Assembly (NCBI GenBank): GCA_033980235.1
Contig: CM067070.1
Location: 27,370,627 to 27,434,626 of the forward strand
DNA from: Diadema setosum
Taxonomy: Eukaryota; Echinodermata; Echinoidea; Diadematoida; Diadematidae
Direction: 5' to 3'
Length of the DNA stretch: 64,000 bases
The notes beneath the pieces are model-generated. The model made no database searches and was not told the origin of the DNA. It saw only the letters and a program-made list of their open reading frames with translations. The translations under genes and the position numbers were made by a program. This document shows positions 23,501 to 34,099 of the stretch, in pieces; position 1 is the first letter of the stretch, and every line of letters starts with the position of its first letter.

Positions 23501-26500
23501 GCACACAGCCAGCTGCCCGCTGGCTCTGCAGCACTACGCACTCCGTACACCCCCTGCACACAGCCAGCTGCCCGCTGGCTCTGCAGCACTACGCACTCCG
23601 TACACCCCCTGCACACAGCCAGCTGCCCGCTGGCTCTGCAGCACTACGCACTCCGTACACCCCCTGCACACAGCCAGCTGCCCGCTGGCTCTGCAGCACT
23701 ACGCACTCCGTACACCCCCTGCACACAGCCAGCTGCCCGCTGGCTCTGCAGCACTACGCACTCCGTACACCCCCTGCACACAGCCAGCTGCCCGCTGGCT
23801 CTGCAGCACTACGCACTCCGTACACCCCCTGCACACAGCCAGCTGCCCGCTGGCTCTGCAGCACTACGCACTCCGTACACCCCCTGCACACAGCCAGCTG
23901 CCCGCTGGCTCTGCAGCACTACGCACTCCGTACACCCCCTGCACACAGCCAGCTGCCCGCTGGCTCTGCAGCACTACGCACTCCGTACACCCCCTGCACA
24001 CAGCCAGCTGCCCGCTGGCTCTGCAGCACTACGCACTCCGTACACCCCCTGCACACAGCCAGCTGCCCGCTGGCTCTGCAGCACTACGCACTCCGTACAC
24101 CCCCTGCACACAGCCAGCTGCCCGCTGGCTCTGCAGCACTACGCACTCCGTACACCCCCTGCACACAGCCAGCTGCCCGCTGGCTCTGCAGCACTACGCA
24201 CTCCGTACACCCCCTGCACACAGCCAGCTGCCCGCTGGCTCTGCAGCACTACGCACTCCGTACACCCCCTGCACACAGCCAGCTGCCCGCTGGCTCTGCA
24301 GCACTACGCACTCCGTACACCCCCTGCACACAGCCAGCTGCCCGCTGGCTCTGCAGCACTACGCACTCCGTACACCCCCTGCACACAGCCAGCTGCCCGC
24401 TGGCTCTGCAGCACTACGCACTCCGTACACCCCCTGCACACAGCCAGCTGCCCGCTGGCTCTGCAGCACTACGCACTCCGTACACCCCCTGCACACAGCC
24501 AGCTGCCCGCTGGCTCTGCAGCACTACGCACTCCGTACACCCCCTGCACACAGCCAGCTGCCCGCTGGCTCTGCAGCACTACGCACTCCGTACACCCCCT
24601 GCACACAGCCAGCTGCCCGCTGGCTCTGCAGCACTACGCACTCCGTACACCCCCTGCACACAGCCAGCTGCCCGCTGGCTCTGCAGCACTACGCACTCCG
24701 TACACCCCCTGCACACAGCCAGCTGCCCGCTGGCTCTGCAGCACTACGCACTCCGTACACCCCCTGCACACAGCCAGCTGCCCGCTGGCTCTGCAGCACT
24801 ACGCACTCCGTACACCCCCTGCACACAGCCAGCTGCCCGCTGGCTCTGCAGCACTACGCACTCCGTACACCCCCTGCACACAGCCAGCTGCCCGCTGGCT
24901 CTGCAGCACTACGCACTCCGTACACCCCCTGCACACAGCCAGCTGCCCGCTGGCTCTGCAGCACTACGCACTCCGTACACCCCCTGCACACAGCCAGCTG
25001 CCCGCTGGCTCTGCAGCACTACGCACTCCGTACACCCCCTGCACACAGCCAGCTGCCCGCTGGCTCTGCAGCACTACGCACTCCGTACACCCCCTGCACA
25101 CAGCCAGCTGCCCGCTGGCTCTGCAGCACTACGCACTCCGTACACCCCCTGCACACAGCCAGCTGCCCGCTGGCTCTGCAGCACTACGCACTCCGTACAC
25201 CCCCTGCACACAGCCAGCTGCCCGCTGGCTCTGCAGCACTACGCACTCCGTACACCCCCTGCACACAGCCAGCTGCCCGCTGGCTCTGCAGCACTACGCA
25301 CTCCGTACACCCCCTGCACACAGCCAGCTGCCCGCTGGCTCTGCAGCACTACGCACTCCGTACACCCCCTGCACACAGCCAGCTGCCCGCTGGCTCTGCA
25401 GCACTACGCACTCCGTACACCCCCTGCACACAGCCAGCTGCCCGCTGGCTCTGCAGCACTACGCACTCCGTACACCCCCTGCACACAGCCAGCTGCCCGC
25501 TGGCTCTGCAGCACTACGCACTCCGTACACCCCCTGCACACAGCCAGCTGCCCGCTGGCTCTGCAGCACTACGCACTCCGTACACCCCCTGCACACAGCC
25601 AGCTGCCCGCTGGCTCTGCAGCACTACGCACTCCGTACACCCCCTGCACACAGCCAGCTGCCCGCTGGCTCTGCAGCACTACGCACTCCGTACACCCCCT
25701 GCACACAGCCAGCTGCCCGCTGGCTCTGCAGCACTACGCACTCCGTACACCCCCTGCACACAGCCAGCTGCCCGCTGGCTCTGCAGCACTACGCACTCCG
25801 TACACCCCCTGCACACAGCCAGCTGCCCGCTGGCTCTGCAGCACTACGCACTCCGTACACCCCCTGCACACAGCCAGCTGCCCGCTGGCTCTGCAGCACT
25901 ACGCACTCCGTACACCCCCTGCACACAGCCAGCTGCCCGCTGGCTCTGCAGCACTACGCACTCCGTACACCCCCTGCACACAGCCAGCTGCCCGCTGGCT
26001 CTGCAGCACTACGCACTCCGTACACCCCCTGCACACAGCCAGCTGCCCGCTGGCTCTGCAGCACTACGCACTCCGTACACCCCCTGCACACAGCCAGCTG
26101 CCCGCTGGCTCTGCAGCACTACGCACTCCGTACACCCCCTGCACACAGCCAGCTGCCCGCTGGCTCTGCAGCACTACGCACTCCGTACACCCCCTGCACA
26201 CAGCCAGCTGCCCGCTGGCTCTGCAGCACTACGCACTCCGTACACCCCCTGCACACAGCCAGCTGCCCGCTGGCTCTGCAGCACTACGCACTCCGTACAC
26301 CCCCTGCACACAGCCAGCTGCCCGCTGGCTCTGCAGCACTACGCACTCCGTACACCCCCTGCACACAGCCAGCTGCCCGCTGGCTCTGCAGCACTACGCA
26401 CTCCGTACACCCCCTGCACACAGCCAGCTGCCCGCTGGCTCTGCAGCACTACGCACTCCGTACACCCCCTGCACACAGCCAGCTGCCCGCTGGCTCTGCA

Positions 26501-28521
26501 GCACTACGCACTCCGTACACCCCCTGCACACAGCCAGCTGCCCGCTGGCTCTGCAGCACTACGCACTCCGTACACCCCCTGCACACAGCCAGCTGCCCGC
26601 TGGCTCTGCAGCACTACGCACTCCGTACACCCCCTGCACACAGCCAGCTGCCCGCTGGCTCTGCAGCACTACGCACTCCGTACACCCCCTGCACACAGCC
26701 AGCTGCCCGCTGGCTCTGCAGCACTACGCACTCCGTACACCCCCTGCACACAGCCAGCTGCCCGCTGGCTCTGCAGCACTACGCACTCCGTACACCCCCT
26801 GCACACAGCCAGCTGCCCGCTGGCTCTGCAGCACTACGCACTCCGTACACCCCCTGCACACAGCCAGCTGCCCGCTGGCTCTGCAGCACTACGCACTCCG
26901 TACACCCCCTGCACACAGCCAGCTGCCCGCTGGCTCTGCAGCACTACGCACTCCGTACACCCCCTGCACACAGCCAGCTGCCCGCTGGCTCTGCAGCACT
27001 ACGCACTCCGTACACCCCCTGCACACAGCCAGCTGCCCGCTGGCTCTGCAGCACTACGCACTCCGTACACCCCCTGCACACAGCCAGCTGCCCGCTGGCT
27101 CTGCAGCACTACGCACTCCGTACACCCCCTGCACACAGCCAGCTGCCCGCTGGCTCTGCAGCACTACGCACTCCGTACACCCCCTGCACACAGCCAGCTG
27201 CCCGCTGGCTCTGCAGCACTACGCACTCCGTACACCCCCTGCACACAGCCAGCTGCCCGCTGGCTCTGCAGCACTACGCACTCCGTACACCCCCTGCACA
27301 CAGCCAGCTGCCCGCTGGCTCTGCAGCACTACGCACTCCGTACACCCCCTGCACACAGCCAGCTGCCCGCTGGCTCTGCAGCACTACGCACTCCGTACAC
27401 CCCCTGCACACAGCCAGCTGCCCGCTGGCTCTGCAGCACTACGCACTCCGTACACCCCCTGCACACAGCCAGCTGCCCGCTGGCTCTGCAGCACTACGCA
27501 CTCCGTACACCCCCTGCACACAGCCAGCTGCCCGCTGGCTCTGCAGCACTACGCACTCCGTACACCCCCTGCACACAGCCAGCTGCCCGCTGGCTCTGCA
27601 GCACTACGCACTCCGTACACCCCCTGCACACAGCCAGCTGCCCGCTGGCTCTGCAGCACTACGCACTCCGTACACCCCCTGCACACAGCCAGCTGCCCGC
27701 TGGCTCTGCAGCACTACGCACTCCGTACACCCCCTGCACACAGCCAGCTGCCCGCTGGCTCTGCAGCACTACGCACTCCGTACACCCCCTGCACACAGCC
27801 AGCTGCCCGCTGGCTCTGCAGCACTACGCACTCCGTACACCCCCTGCACACAGCCAGCTGCCCGCTGGCTCTGCAGCACTACGCACTCCGTACACCCCCT
27901 GCACACAGCCAGCTGCCCGCTGGCTCTGCAGCACTACGCACTCCGTACACCCCCTGCACACAGCCAGCTGCCCGCTGGCTCTGCAGCACTACGCACTCCG
28001 TACACCCCCTGCACACAGCCAGCTGCCCGCTGGCTCTGCAGCACTACGCACTCCGTACACCCCCTGCACACAGCCAGCTGCCCGCTGGCTCTGCAGCACT
28101 ACGCACTCCGTACACCCCCTGCACACAGCCAGCTGCCCGCTGGCTCTGCAGCACTACGCACTCCGTACACCCCCTGCACACAGCCAGCTGCCCGCTGGCT
28201 CTGCAGCACTACGCACTCCGTACACCCCCTGCACACAGCCAGCTGCCCGCTGGCTCTGCAGCACTACGCACTCCGTACACCCCCTGCACACAGCCAGCTG
28301 CCCGCTGGCTCTGCAGCACTACGCACTCCGTACACCCCCTGCACACAGCCAGCTGCCCGCTGGCTCTGCAGCACTACGCACTCCGTACACCCCCTGCACA
28401 CAGCCAGCTGCCCGCTGGCTCTGCAGCACTACGCACTCCGTACACCCCCTGCACACAGCCAGCTGCCCGCTGGCTCTGCAGCACTACGCACTCCGTACAC
28501 CCCCTGCACACAGCCAGCTGC
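23501..28521. repeat. 55-bp tandem satellite, about 91 copies
   Basis: The monomer begins agctgcccgctggctctgca and is 55 bases long; 5021 bases give about 91.3 copies. Every line I compared is in register with no substitution (pattern identical every 660 bases). It is about 67% GC with far more C than G on the plus strand, in contrast to its AT-rich flanks. Each monomer holds CAGCTG (an E-box) and CTGCAG. Since 55 is not a multiple of three and no plus-strand frame of the monomer has a stop, the whole array reads open in every plus frame. Including the flanks this makes a 1731-codon frame (23382-28577). I take that as a by-product of the repeat, not a gene. Confidence 0.95.
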
Positions 28522-28546
28522 GGCTCTACATATTCTTGAATTGTGT

Positions 28547-28689
28547 AAAAAAAAAACTGTTAGAAAAGAGTGGTTGAATGAATGCATTTTTCTTTGTACT
28601 GTCTTTTTTATCACCAGTGAAGCTAGTGATGATTTGACAGTACAAAGAAATGCATTCATTCAACCACTCTTTTTAACAGTTTTTTTTTT
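28547..28689. repeat. Near-perfect hairpin beside the satellite
   Basis: The left arm (28547-28603, including gagtggttgaatgaatgc) pairs with the right arm (28636-28689) over about 54 bases with two or three differences. The loop is 32 bases and can itself fold weakly (atcaccagtg/tagtgat). The A and T runs close the base. The structure suits a foldback MITE; a long-stem small-RNA precursor is an alternative. Confidence 0.85.
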
Positions 28690-28925
28690 CTTCGATCATA
28701 TGTGTACATAAAGTGATTGTTCTATTATGTTAATGTCCCTGTTATTTTTTATGTGTTGTTGTTATGTCCCTGTAATGTGTTTGCTATGTCCCTGTAATGT
28801 GTTAGTATACATACTTCATAATATATACACACATTTTCCTCTTTGACACAGCACACTTCACCTCAAATAATGAACGAAGAGCCCAGAACAGCACCCCATC
28901 TCTTGCTTGCTCTGCACAACAACCA

Positions 28926-29095
28926 GGGCCCTGTTTCATAAAGCTGTTCGTAAAGTTACGAACAACTTACGAGCGACTGGTGATCAGTTCTGATGTGCTA
29001 TACTTATCAGAATTTCCATAATTCAGCATAAGAACTGATCACCAGTCGCTCGTAAGTTGTTCGTATCTTTACGAACAGCTTTATGAAACACCCCC
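28926..29095. mobile_element. Palindromic MITE, about 165 bp
   Basis: The left arm from ctgtttcataaagctgttcg through gcgactggtgatcagttct is the reverse complement of the right arm ending ttatgaaaca, with a few differences. Arms of over 60 bp enclose a short AT-rich centre. I recall similar sequence in marine invertebrate genomes, but this was not searched. Confidence 0.85.
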
Positions 29096-29294
29096 CTCCT
29101 CACATTTTCTGATCTAGGTACTGTTTAAATAAATGACCAGGAAATGAAGACAAAAAAAAAAAGAACAGTTTGTTGATATTTTTTCTTCTGCGAGGTTTAC
29201 TATTCCACTCTCCACTTAAAAAAAAAAGTAAAGCAATTAAGAGCCCAAATCAGATTCTAGCAGACGATATCCAATAGTTATACGGTCAAGTCTA

Positions 29295-29635
29295 GAAGTG
29301 AATCTTCCTGCATGGTCACTATTGGAAACGCAGTACAGCGAGTGCGGTAACGGCAACGGTCCGGGATATTTTTTCTATGGTAGATTTAAGTGGTATGATA
29401 AAAAGAACGATGTCTGGTTCAGTTACAATCAGTTCCCCAGCTAATAAATTTTATTTTAAACAAAAAATCAATCTTTACTGCGATGGGTGATTTTGTTGCT
29501 CTTAAGATCTAACATTTTGGGTGACTTTTTTTTTTTAAGAACCAGACAATTCTCTTTGGCGCACCACAGCCAAAAACACGACCGTTGCCGATACCGTGCT
29601 CAGTGTAACCGATGAAGACGTTCGTGGTCGCCAGT
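29295..29635. mobile_element. Probable palindromic MITE
   Basis: A left block with gcggtaacggcaacggtccg (about 29342-29361) is mirrored by a right block that, on the minus strand, reads cggtatcggcaacggtcgtg (about 29580-29600). Matching flanks extend outward on both sides. The inner 200 bases are AT-rich and non-coding. The right edge lies close to the stop of the putative spliced fragment at 29641-30286. Confidence 0.55.
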
Positions 29636-29640
29636 TGTCT

Positions 29641-30286
29641 TCAGTCCCGCAGCACGCTGAGTGAGTCAGGAATTAGAGTCACTGGAATCTGCATGGTGCC
29701 GTCCGTCACTGGCCAAACACCTAGCGACAGGAAAAAGAAAACAAAACAAAACCCACAAAATTTGACCTGGCGTTGATACAAAATAGTTAAGGTTTGCCAA
29801 TCCTAATAAGAAATACATTAGCTGTCTACATTTTGAATGGTTGTAATAGAAAATGTATTACACGGACATGCAGTGGTTGTTAATTAACCAAGTACATGTA
29901 TAATTGTATTCTACCATAACGCATGGCCCTCCCTTTAGCCAGGGAGGTTGTCTCTCCAACCTCCCCGTTTTAGCTACACGAAAAATGCTTGCGCCTAAAG
30001 AATATTAAATGTCGAGCGTAATCTTCCGAACAATTATCGTTTCGTCCTTTCCAAAACAGCGTGTACGCATCACTTACAGTTATCGGCGGTTGTGGTCAAG
30101 CCCACGAGACCGCCGCCCTATACTCCCGGAGGATGATGTCCACCCAAACGGATGTTCTTCTTCGCCCGGTTTACGATGATGATGCAGGTGCAGGGACGGA
30201 CACGTACTCACGTTGAGTAGCAGAGTAGGGTCAACCGTAACCTCTTCACACGCTCCTTCACAGGCGACACGATGGCAGACTGGCAT
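29641..30286 (-). CDS. Possible small spliced gene or gene fragment (astacin-like end)
   Basis: Three minus-strand pieces join in frame: 30286-30212 (25 codons, donor GTGAGT), 30117-30078 (40 bases, donor GTAAGT) and 29720-29641 (stop TGA). Together they make 64 residues. The last part reads ADNC then VWPVTDGTMQIPVTLIPDSL. A Cys-x-Trp-Pro followed by DGxxxIP is reminiscent of the start of the mature domain of hatching-enzyme-type astacin proteases. The HExxH zinc site is absent here and I did not find it nearby, so at best this is a broken copy. The middle exon has a poor pyrimidine tract. A TATA box lies upstream at 30320-30327. Chance coding potential remains quite possible. Confidence 0.25.
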
Positions 30287-30294
30287 ATCCTCGC

Positions 30295-30327
30295 TGATGC
30301 ACCAGGCGTCATTGTCCCCCTTTTATA
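30295..30327 (-). promoter_or_regulatory. TATA box and initiator candidate
   Basis: On the minus strand TATAAAAG occupies 30327-30320, and a TCAG initiator has its A at 30295, 32 bases downstream. That is the spacing of a classical core promoter. The ATG at 30286 would leave a leader of only 9 bases, which is a weakness. Confidence 0.35.
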
Positions 30328-30509
30328 CTTTTTTCTCAAATCAAACTACATGCATCTCTATTACAGCCAATCAAAGAAGCAAGATATAGCCACACCTTGC
30401 TCTCGGGACAACATCCCTGGTCTTCATTGGTGGAAGTAAAATTACCTGACCCTCATCACCTGATCCAAAGTGGGTGTGGCTAACACTGCTACCCAAATAG
30501 TCCTTTCAA
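30328..30509. other. Upstream flank of the TATA box, with CCAAT-like boxes
   Basis: Non-coding. Contains ccaatcaaag and a cattggtgg (inverted CCAAT) within 120 bases of the TATA box. Confidence 0.3.
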
Positions 30510-31690
30510 AATAGAATTACATGCAAATGCATGCATAATCTCAGCGCTTGTTGCTATGTAAGGCAAGCTTTACTGACTAATAAAGAAAGGATCACACACA
30601 ATGAAACACGGTATGTTGCCCCCTGGCTCGGCTTGGCGGAGAACGTCAACATGCTTAGCATTCAAGTTTCCCTTCCAGAACTTAAAGGAAAATTCGACCC
30701 CATGTTCTACTTAGCAAAAAAAAAAAAGTAACTCATCCAAATAGATCTAGACCTTTCTTTCTCGATATCGGACGTGAAATGAGGTTGAGGGACATCAGGG
30801 TGTGACATCCTTCTTCGACACAGTAATATCTGTCGCAAGTGCAAACGCACAAGCTTAGTGAGAAGGAAATGATGTATAATCAGCCAAAAACTAGTTCTTC
30901 GGATAAGGGTTCGTTCAAAATCTATTGAAAATCTTCATTTTGTCTAAAGTACATTTCTGATATCCAACCATAATTGCTAGAAATTCACTTCTTTAGAATC
31001 ATTTGATGCAAACGGCTCAGCCCTACAGTGCTTACGTCCTATATTTTTCATGTAAAAAAAAAAGAATGCTTCTTGCCGACTTGTGCACAAACACATAAGA
31101 GATTTTCGAGGTCATAATATCTTCCCCTCATCTTATTTACCCACGTAACTTTAATTGATATTACATTTCTGGAAAGTCGTTTGAGATTATAGAACTCCAT
31201 ACTTTCTTATATTTGCCTGATTATATTGAAACTTTCTTTGTTGTGTTTGCTTGATTTGAAAAAAAAAATGTTCTGTCTTCAAATCAACTTGACCACGAAG
31301 TGTCTTTCCCTTTAAAGGCAAGCGTGGAATAAGGGATGAAAAGAAAAGCCAATCTTTTGAATCTTCCTCGTCAAGTCACCTGCCTTCCTATTCATTCCCT
31401 CAGGTTCAGTTTTCGAATAGGTCGTGAATGTCACCTTTGACAGATCAGACAAGTGCACTGAAGAGATTTGCATTTCTCAACGGAATCCTTTCAACAGCAG
31501 AAGTTTGTTGACGTGCATTACATAATATTAAACGTTGATCTCTTCGCTGACGCGCCAAGTTGTTGCTGTTGTTATTGTTAAAAGCTTTCACACTTTCCTT
31601 TTCATACTACCGTATTCTCTCAATATACCCCTTGGTCAATGAAAGCGGATTACGTTAAACATTCCTAGTCAAATGAGTTCTTTCTAAAGT
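30510..31690. repeat. ~1.15-kb tandem unit, copy A
   Basis: Recognised by ordered landmarks shared with the later copies: atgcaaat (30520s), cgcttgttgctatgt (30545), aacttaaagg (30680), aattcacttct (30982) and a ttccctttaaag block (31306). Similarity between copies is patchy, so the array is old. No conserved open frame runs through the copies. Confidence 0.7.
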
Positions 31691-32655
31691 CAAATTCCAT
31701 GCAAATGCGTACAACATATCGGGGCTTGTTGCTACGTAAGGTAAGGTATGTCGACTAATTAAAAGGAAAGGAGCACACACATTATGCTCACCTCCGGGTT
31801 CGGCTTGCCAGGGGAGGTCATCTACTTAGCATTCATTTTTGCCCTCCGCAACTTAAAGGTAAACTTCAAGCCTTGTTAATAGCAAAATAAAAGAAAAGTA
31901 GCAAATTCACGTGACATTGCAGACATTTTTTTTTTTTTTTGGCGATTTTGAAAGAGAAGTGATGTTGTGGAAACGACAGTTCAACATGTTTCTCCAGAAA
32001 GAGTAATAACTGTCCCAAGTGCAAATGCACAAGCGAAGAGGTAACTTTAATGATGTCAAATTCGTCACCACAGTAAACTCACTATTCGGAAGGTTCGTTA
32101 TGTATACATGTATCAATTAATCTATCGATAATATTCCTATGACTGTTTCCCAAGCTATCATGATTGCCAGAACTTCACTTCTCTAGAAGCATTGGACATG
32201 GGGTTTACAACTCATTCTTCTCCTTTTAAAGTGAAAAGACGATTATTTTTGAAGAATTGAGGAAAGTGGGGACAGGAGACTTTCAAAATTATAACATCTC
32301 TTCATCTAGTTGTCCTACGTATCTATGATTAACATCACAATTTTTGGAAAACTTTCCTGTGTTTACTTGATCCTAATAGTCTCTGTTGTGTCTGTTTATT
32401 GATTTAGAATTTTCTGTCTCTCTTTAAATTGACTTGAGCAGGGAGTTTTCCCTTTAAAGCAAGAGGGGACTACACAGGGATGGGAAAAACACTAATCTTT
32501 CTCGGTCCAATTATCACATGCCTTCCCCACCCTATATTCATTCTTTCGCGTTTTGTTTTCGAATAAGGCGTGATCCGCCAGAGACAACAGATGGTCTGCC
32601 ACACTACATCGTCTGGCGTATAATACACGGCTACTGAATCGGTTTGCATTCCTCA
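31690..32655. repeat. ~1.15-kb tandem unit, copy B
   Basis: The same landmarks follow in the same order: atgcaaat at 31699, gcttgttgcta at 31724, acttaaaggtaaac at 31851, aacttcacttct at 32170 and ttccctttaaagc at 32447. The offset from copy A is about 1.14-1.19 kb throughout. It ends where a TTAA-bounded palindromic element begins. Confidence 0.7.
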
Positions 32656-32660
32656 TCACG

Positions 32661-33053
32661 TTAAAGGAATGGTACAGTTTTGGTTGAGACCTGATTTCAG
32701 GTTTCTAACATTTTTTGGGGGAGGTAATGAGAAACCTCTTATAAAATATGAAAGAGCATGTAATTCTATGAGGAATTCAATGTTTATTTGATGAAAATTG
32801 GTTTTGAAATGGCTAAAATATCCAAAAAAAGAGCGATTCTAATAAAGTGTGGGACCCACACTTTATTACGATCGCTTTGTTTTACTTTGTTTTTGGATGT
32901 TTCAGTCATTCCAAACACCGATTTTCATCAAATAAACTTTGAATTCCTCTTAAAATGGTATGCTCTGTACTATATCATAAGTGTTTTCTTGGTATCTCGC
33001 AAAAAGTTAAAAGCTCAATTCTCATCTCCACCAATACTGTACCATCCCTTTAA
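32661..33053. mobile_element. TTAA-bounded palindromic MITE, copy 1
   Basis: About 393 bp starting ttaaaggaatggtacagttt and ending actgtaccatccctttaa, with arms that fold back along much of their length (cgattttcatcaaataaact is mirrored near 32783). The same family lies at 46775-47165 and 56960-57353. TTAA at both edges of all copies fits a TTAA-specific (piggyBac-like) target. Confidence 0.85.
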
Positions 33054-33831
33054 CCCTAAAAGGGCCGGGGGGGGGGGCGGAATCCGCCCCCCCCCCCCCC
33101 CCGACGTTCGCGCTATAATTCTGTAACGCGAGAAGGCATCATCGCGAGGGTTCTTGACTTTCTTCGTTCAAGTCTTGCGCAACTTTTGAGACCAAATTTG
33201 CAACGTCCGCGCATTCTTTTGCGAAGCCACGTCCATTTTTGTAACGTAATGTCGCCTCAAAACGGGCACAATTTTGTGATTTTGTGTACATTTCCTATGG
33301 AAAACAGTGCTCTGTCATGAAAGTCATGAAAACCTGATTATTTTTACAATTAATCACTTTCATTGATTAATTTTGTGCTAATTATGGTAGAAAAGTGGTC
33401 AGTGACAATTTCCAATGAAAAAACAAAGAAAAACAAAAGTTGAAAAACAAGGAAATACATAAGAAATTCTGAAAACAATAAAATACATAAGAATTGAAAT
33501 GAGTTTTGGAAGTTTTTGTGATGTACAATTGTTGAATATGCTAAAACAGATTTACAGATCAAAAATTAGACTCTCAATGCTTTTAATTAGGCTAAAATAT
33601 CATCTTGAGCTTAATTTGCATAATTAAATAATTAAAATTAGAAATTGATTGTTTCAAAAAATCTTATGACACAATCTTGTAGATTATGGCGCGGGTCTCA
33701 CGCATGCAAAATTTCATCGCGATCGCACCACCGATGGCCGAGATCTCGGGGGGGGGGGGGGGCGGAATCCATCCCCCCCCCCCCCCCCGGTTTGAGCATA
33801 GCCAAAAAAGCCCGGCCCCTTTAGGGTTTAA
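33050..33831. mobile_element. piggyBac-like MITE with TTAACCC ends, copy 1
   Basis: The left end reads TTAACCCTAAAAGGGCCGGG and the right end CCCGGCCCCTTTAGGGTTTAA. TTAA next to CCC is the hallmark of piggyBac termini (family knowledge). The inner flanks are G and C runs of 11-15 bases around ggcggaatcc. No transposase is present. The left TTAA is shared with the palindromic element before it. Confidence 0.75.
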
Positions 33832-33952
33832 AAAAAAAAATTGGCAATCAGTACATAGTCCATTTAGTGTGTGATGAAAAATTATTGACAGAGCAGTTTA
33901 CTTATTAAGAGCATCACATTAAAAGTGACTGCTGCTGATGTGCAAGCAAGCT

Positions 33953-34094
33953 TAACCCATTGCCGACAAGTCCAGAGTATACTCGAGCAGGTGTCTATGG
34001 GTAATGCATGTTTTAGCAAAATCAGTCCATCCCCCCCCCCCCCCCACCCCCCGGTCTGAGCATAGCCAAAAAAGCCCGGCCCCTTTAGGGTTAA
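33953..34094. mobile_element. piggyBac-like MITE with TTAACCC ends, deleted copy
   Basis: Bounded by TTAACCC at 33953 and GGGTTAA ending at 34094. The right 70 bases match the right end of the element at 33050-33831 (gtctgagcatagccaaaaaa, cccctttaggg). Most of the interior is missing. Confidence 0.65.
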
Positions 34095-34099
34095 GTGGA

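Noticed and set aside
23501..28521. CRISPR-like array
   Set aside because: The repeats are head-to-tail with no variable spacers, and the context is animal DNA.
23382..28577. 1731-codon open frame as a repeat protein gene
   Set aside because: It consists of a 55-bp satellite without stops in any plus frame. The three-frame cycling arises from the 55-base period, not from protein selection.
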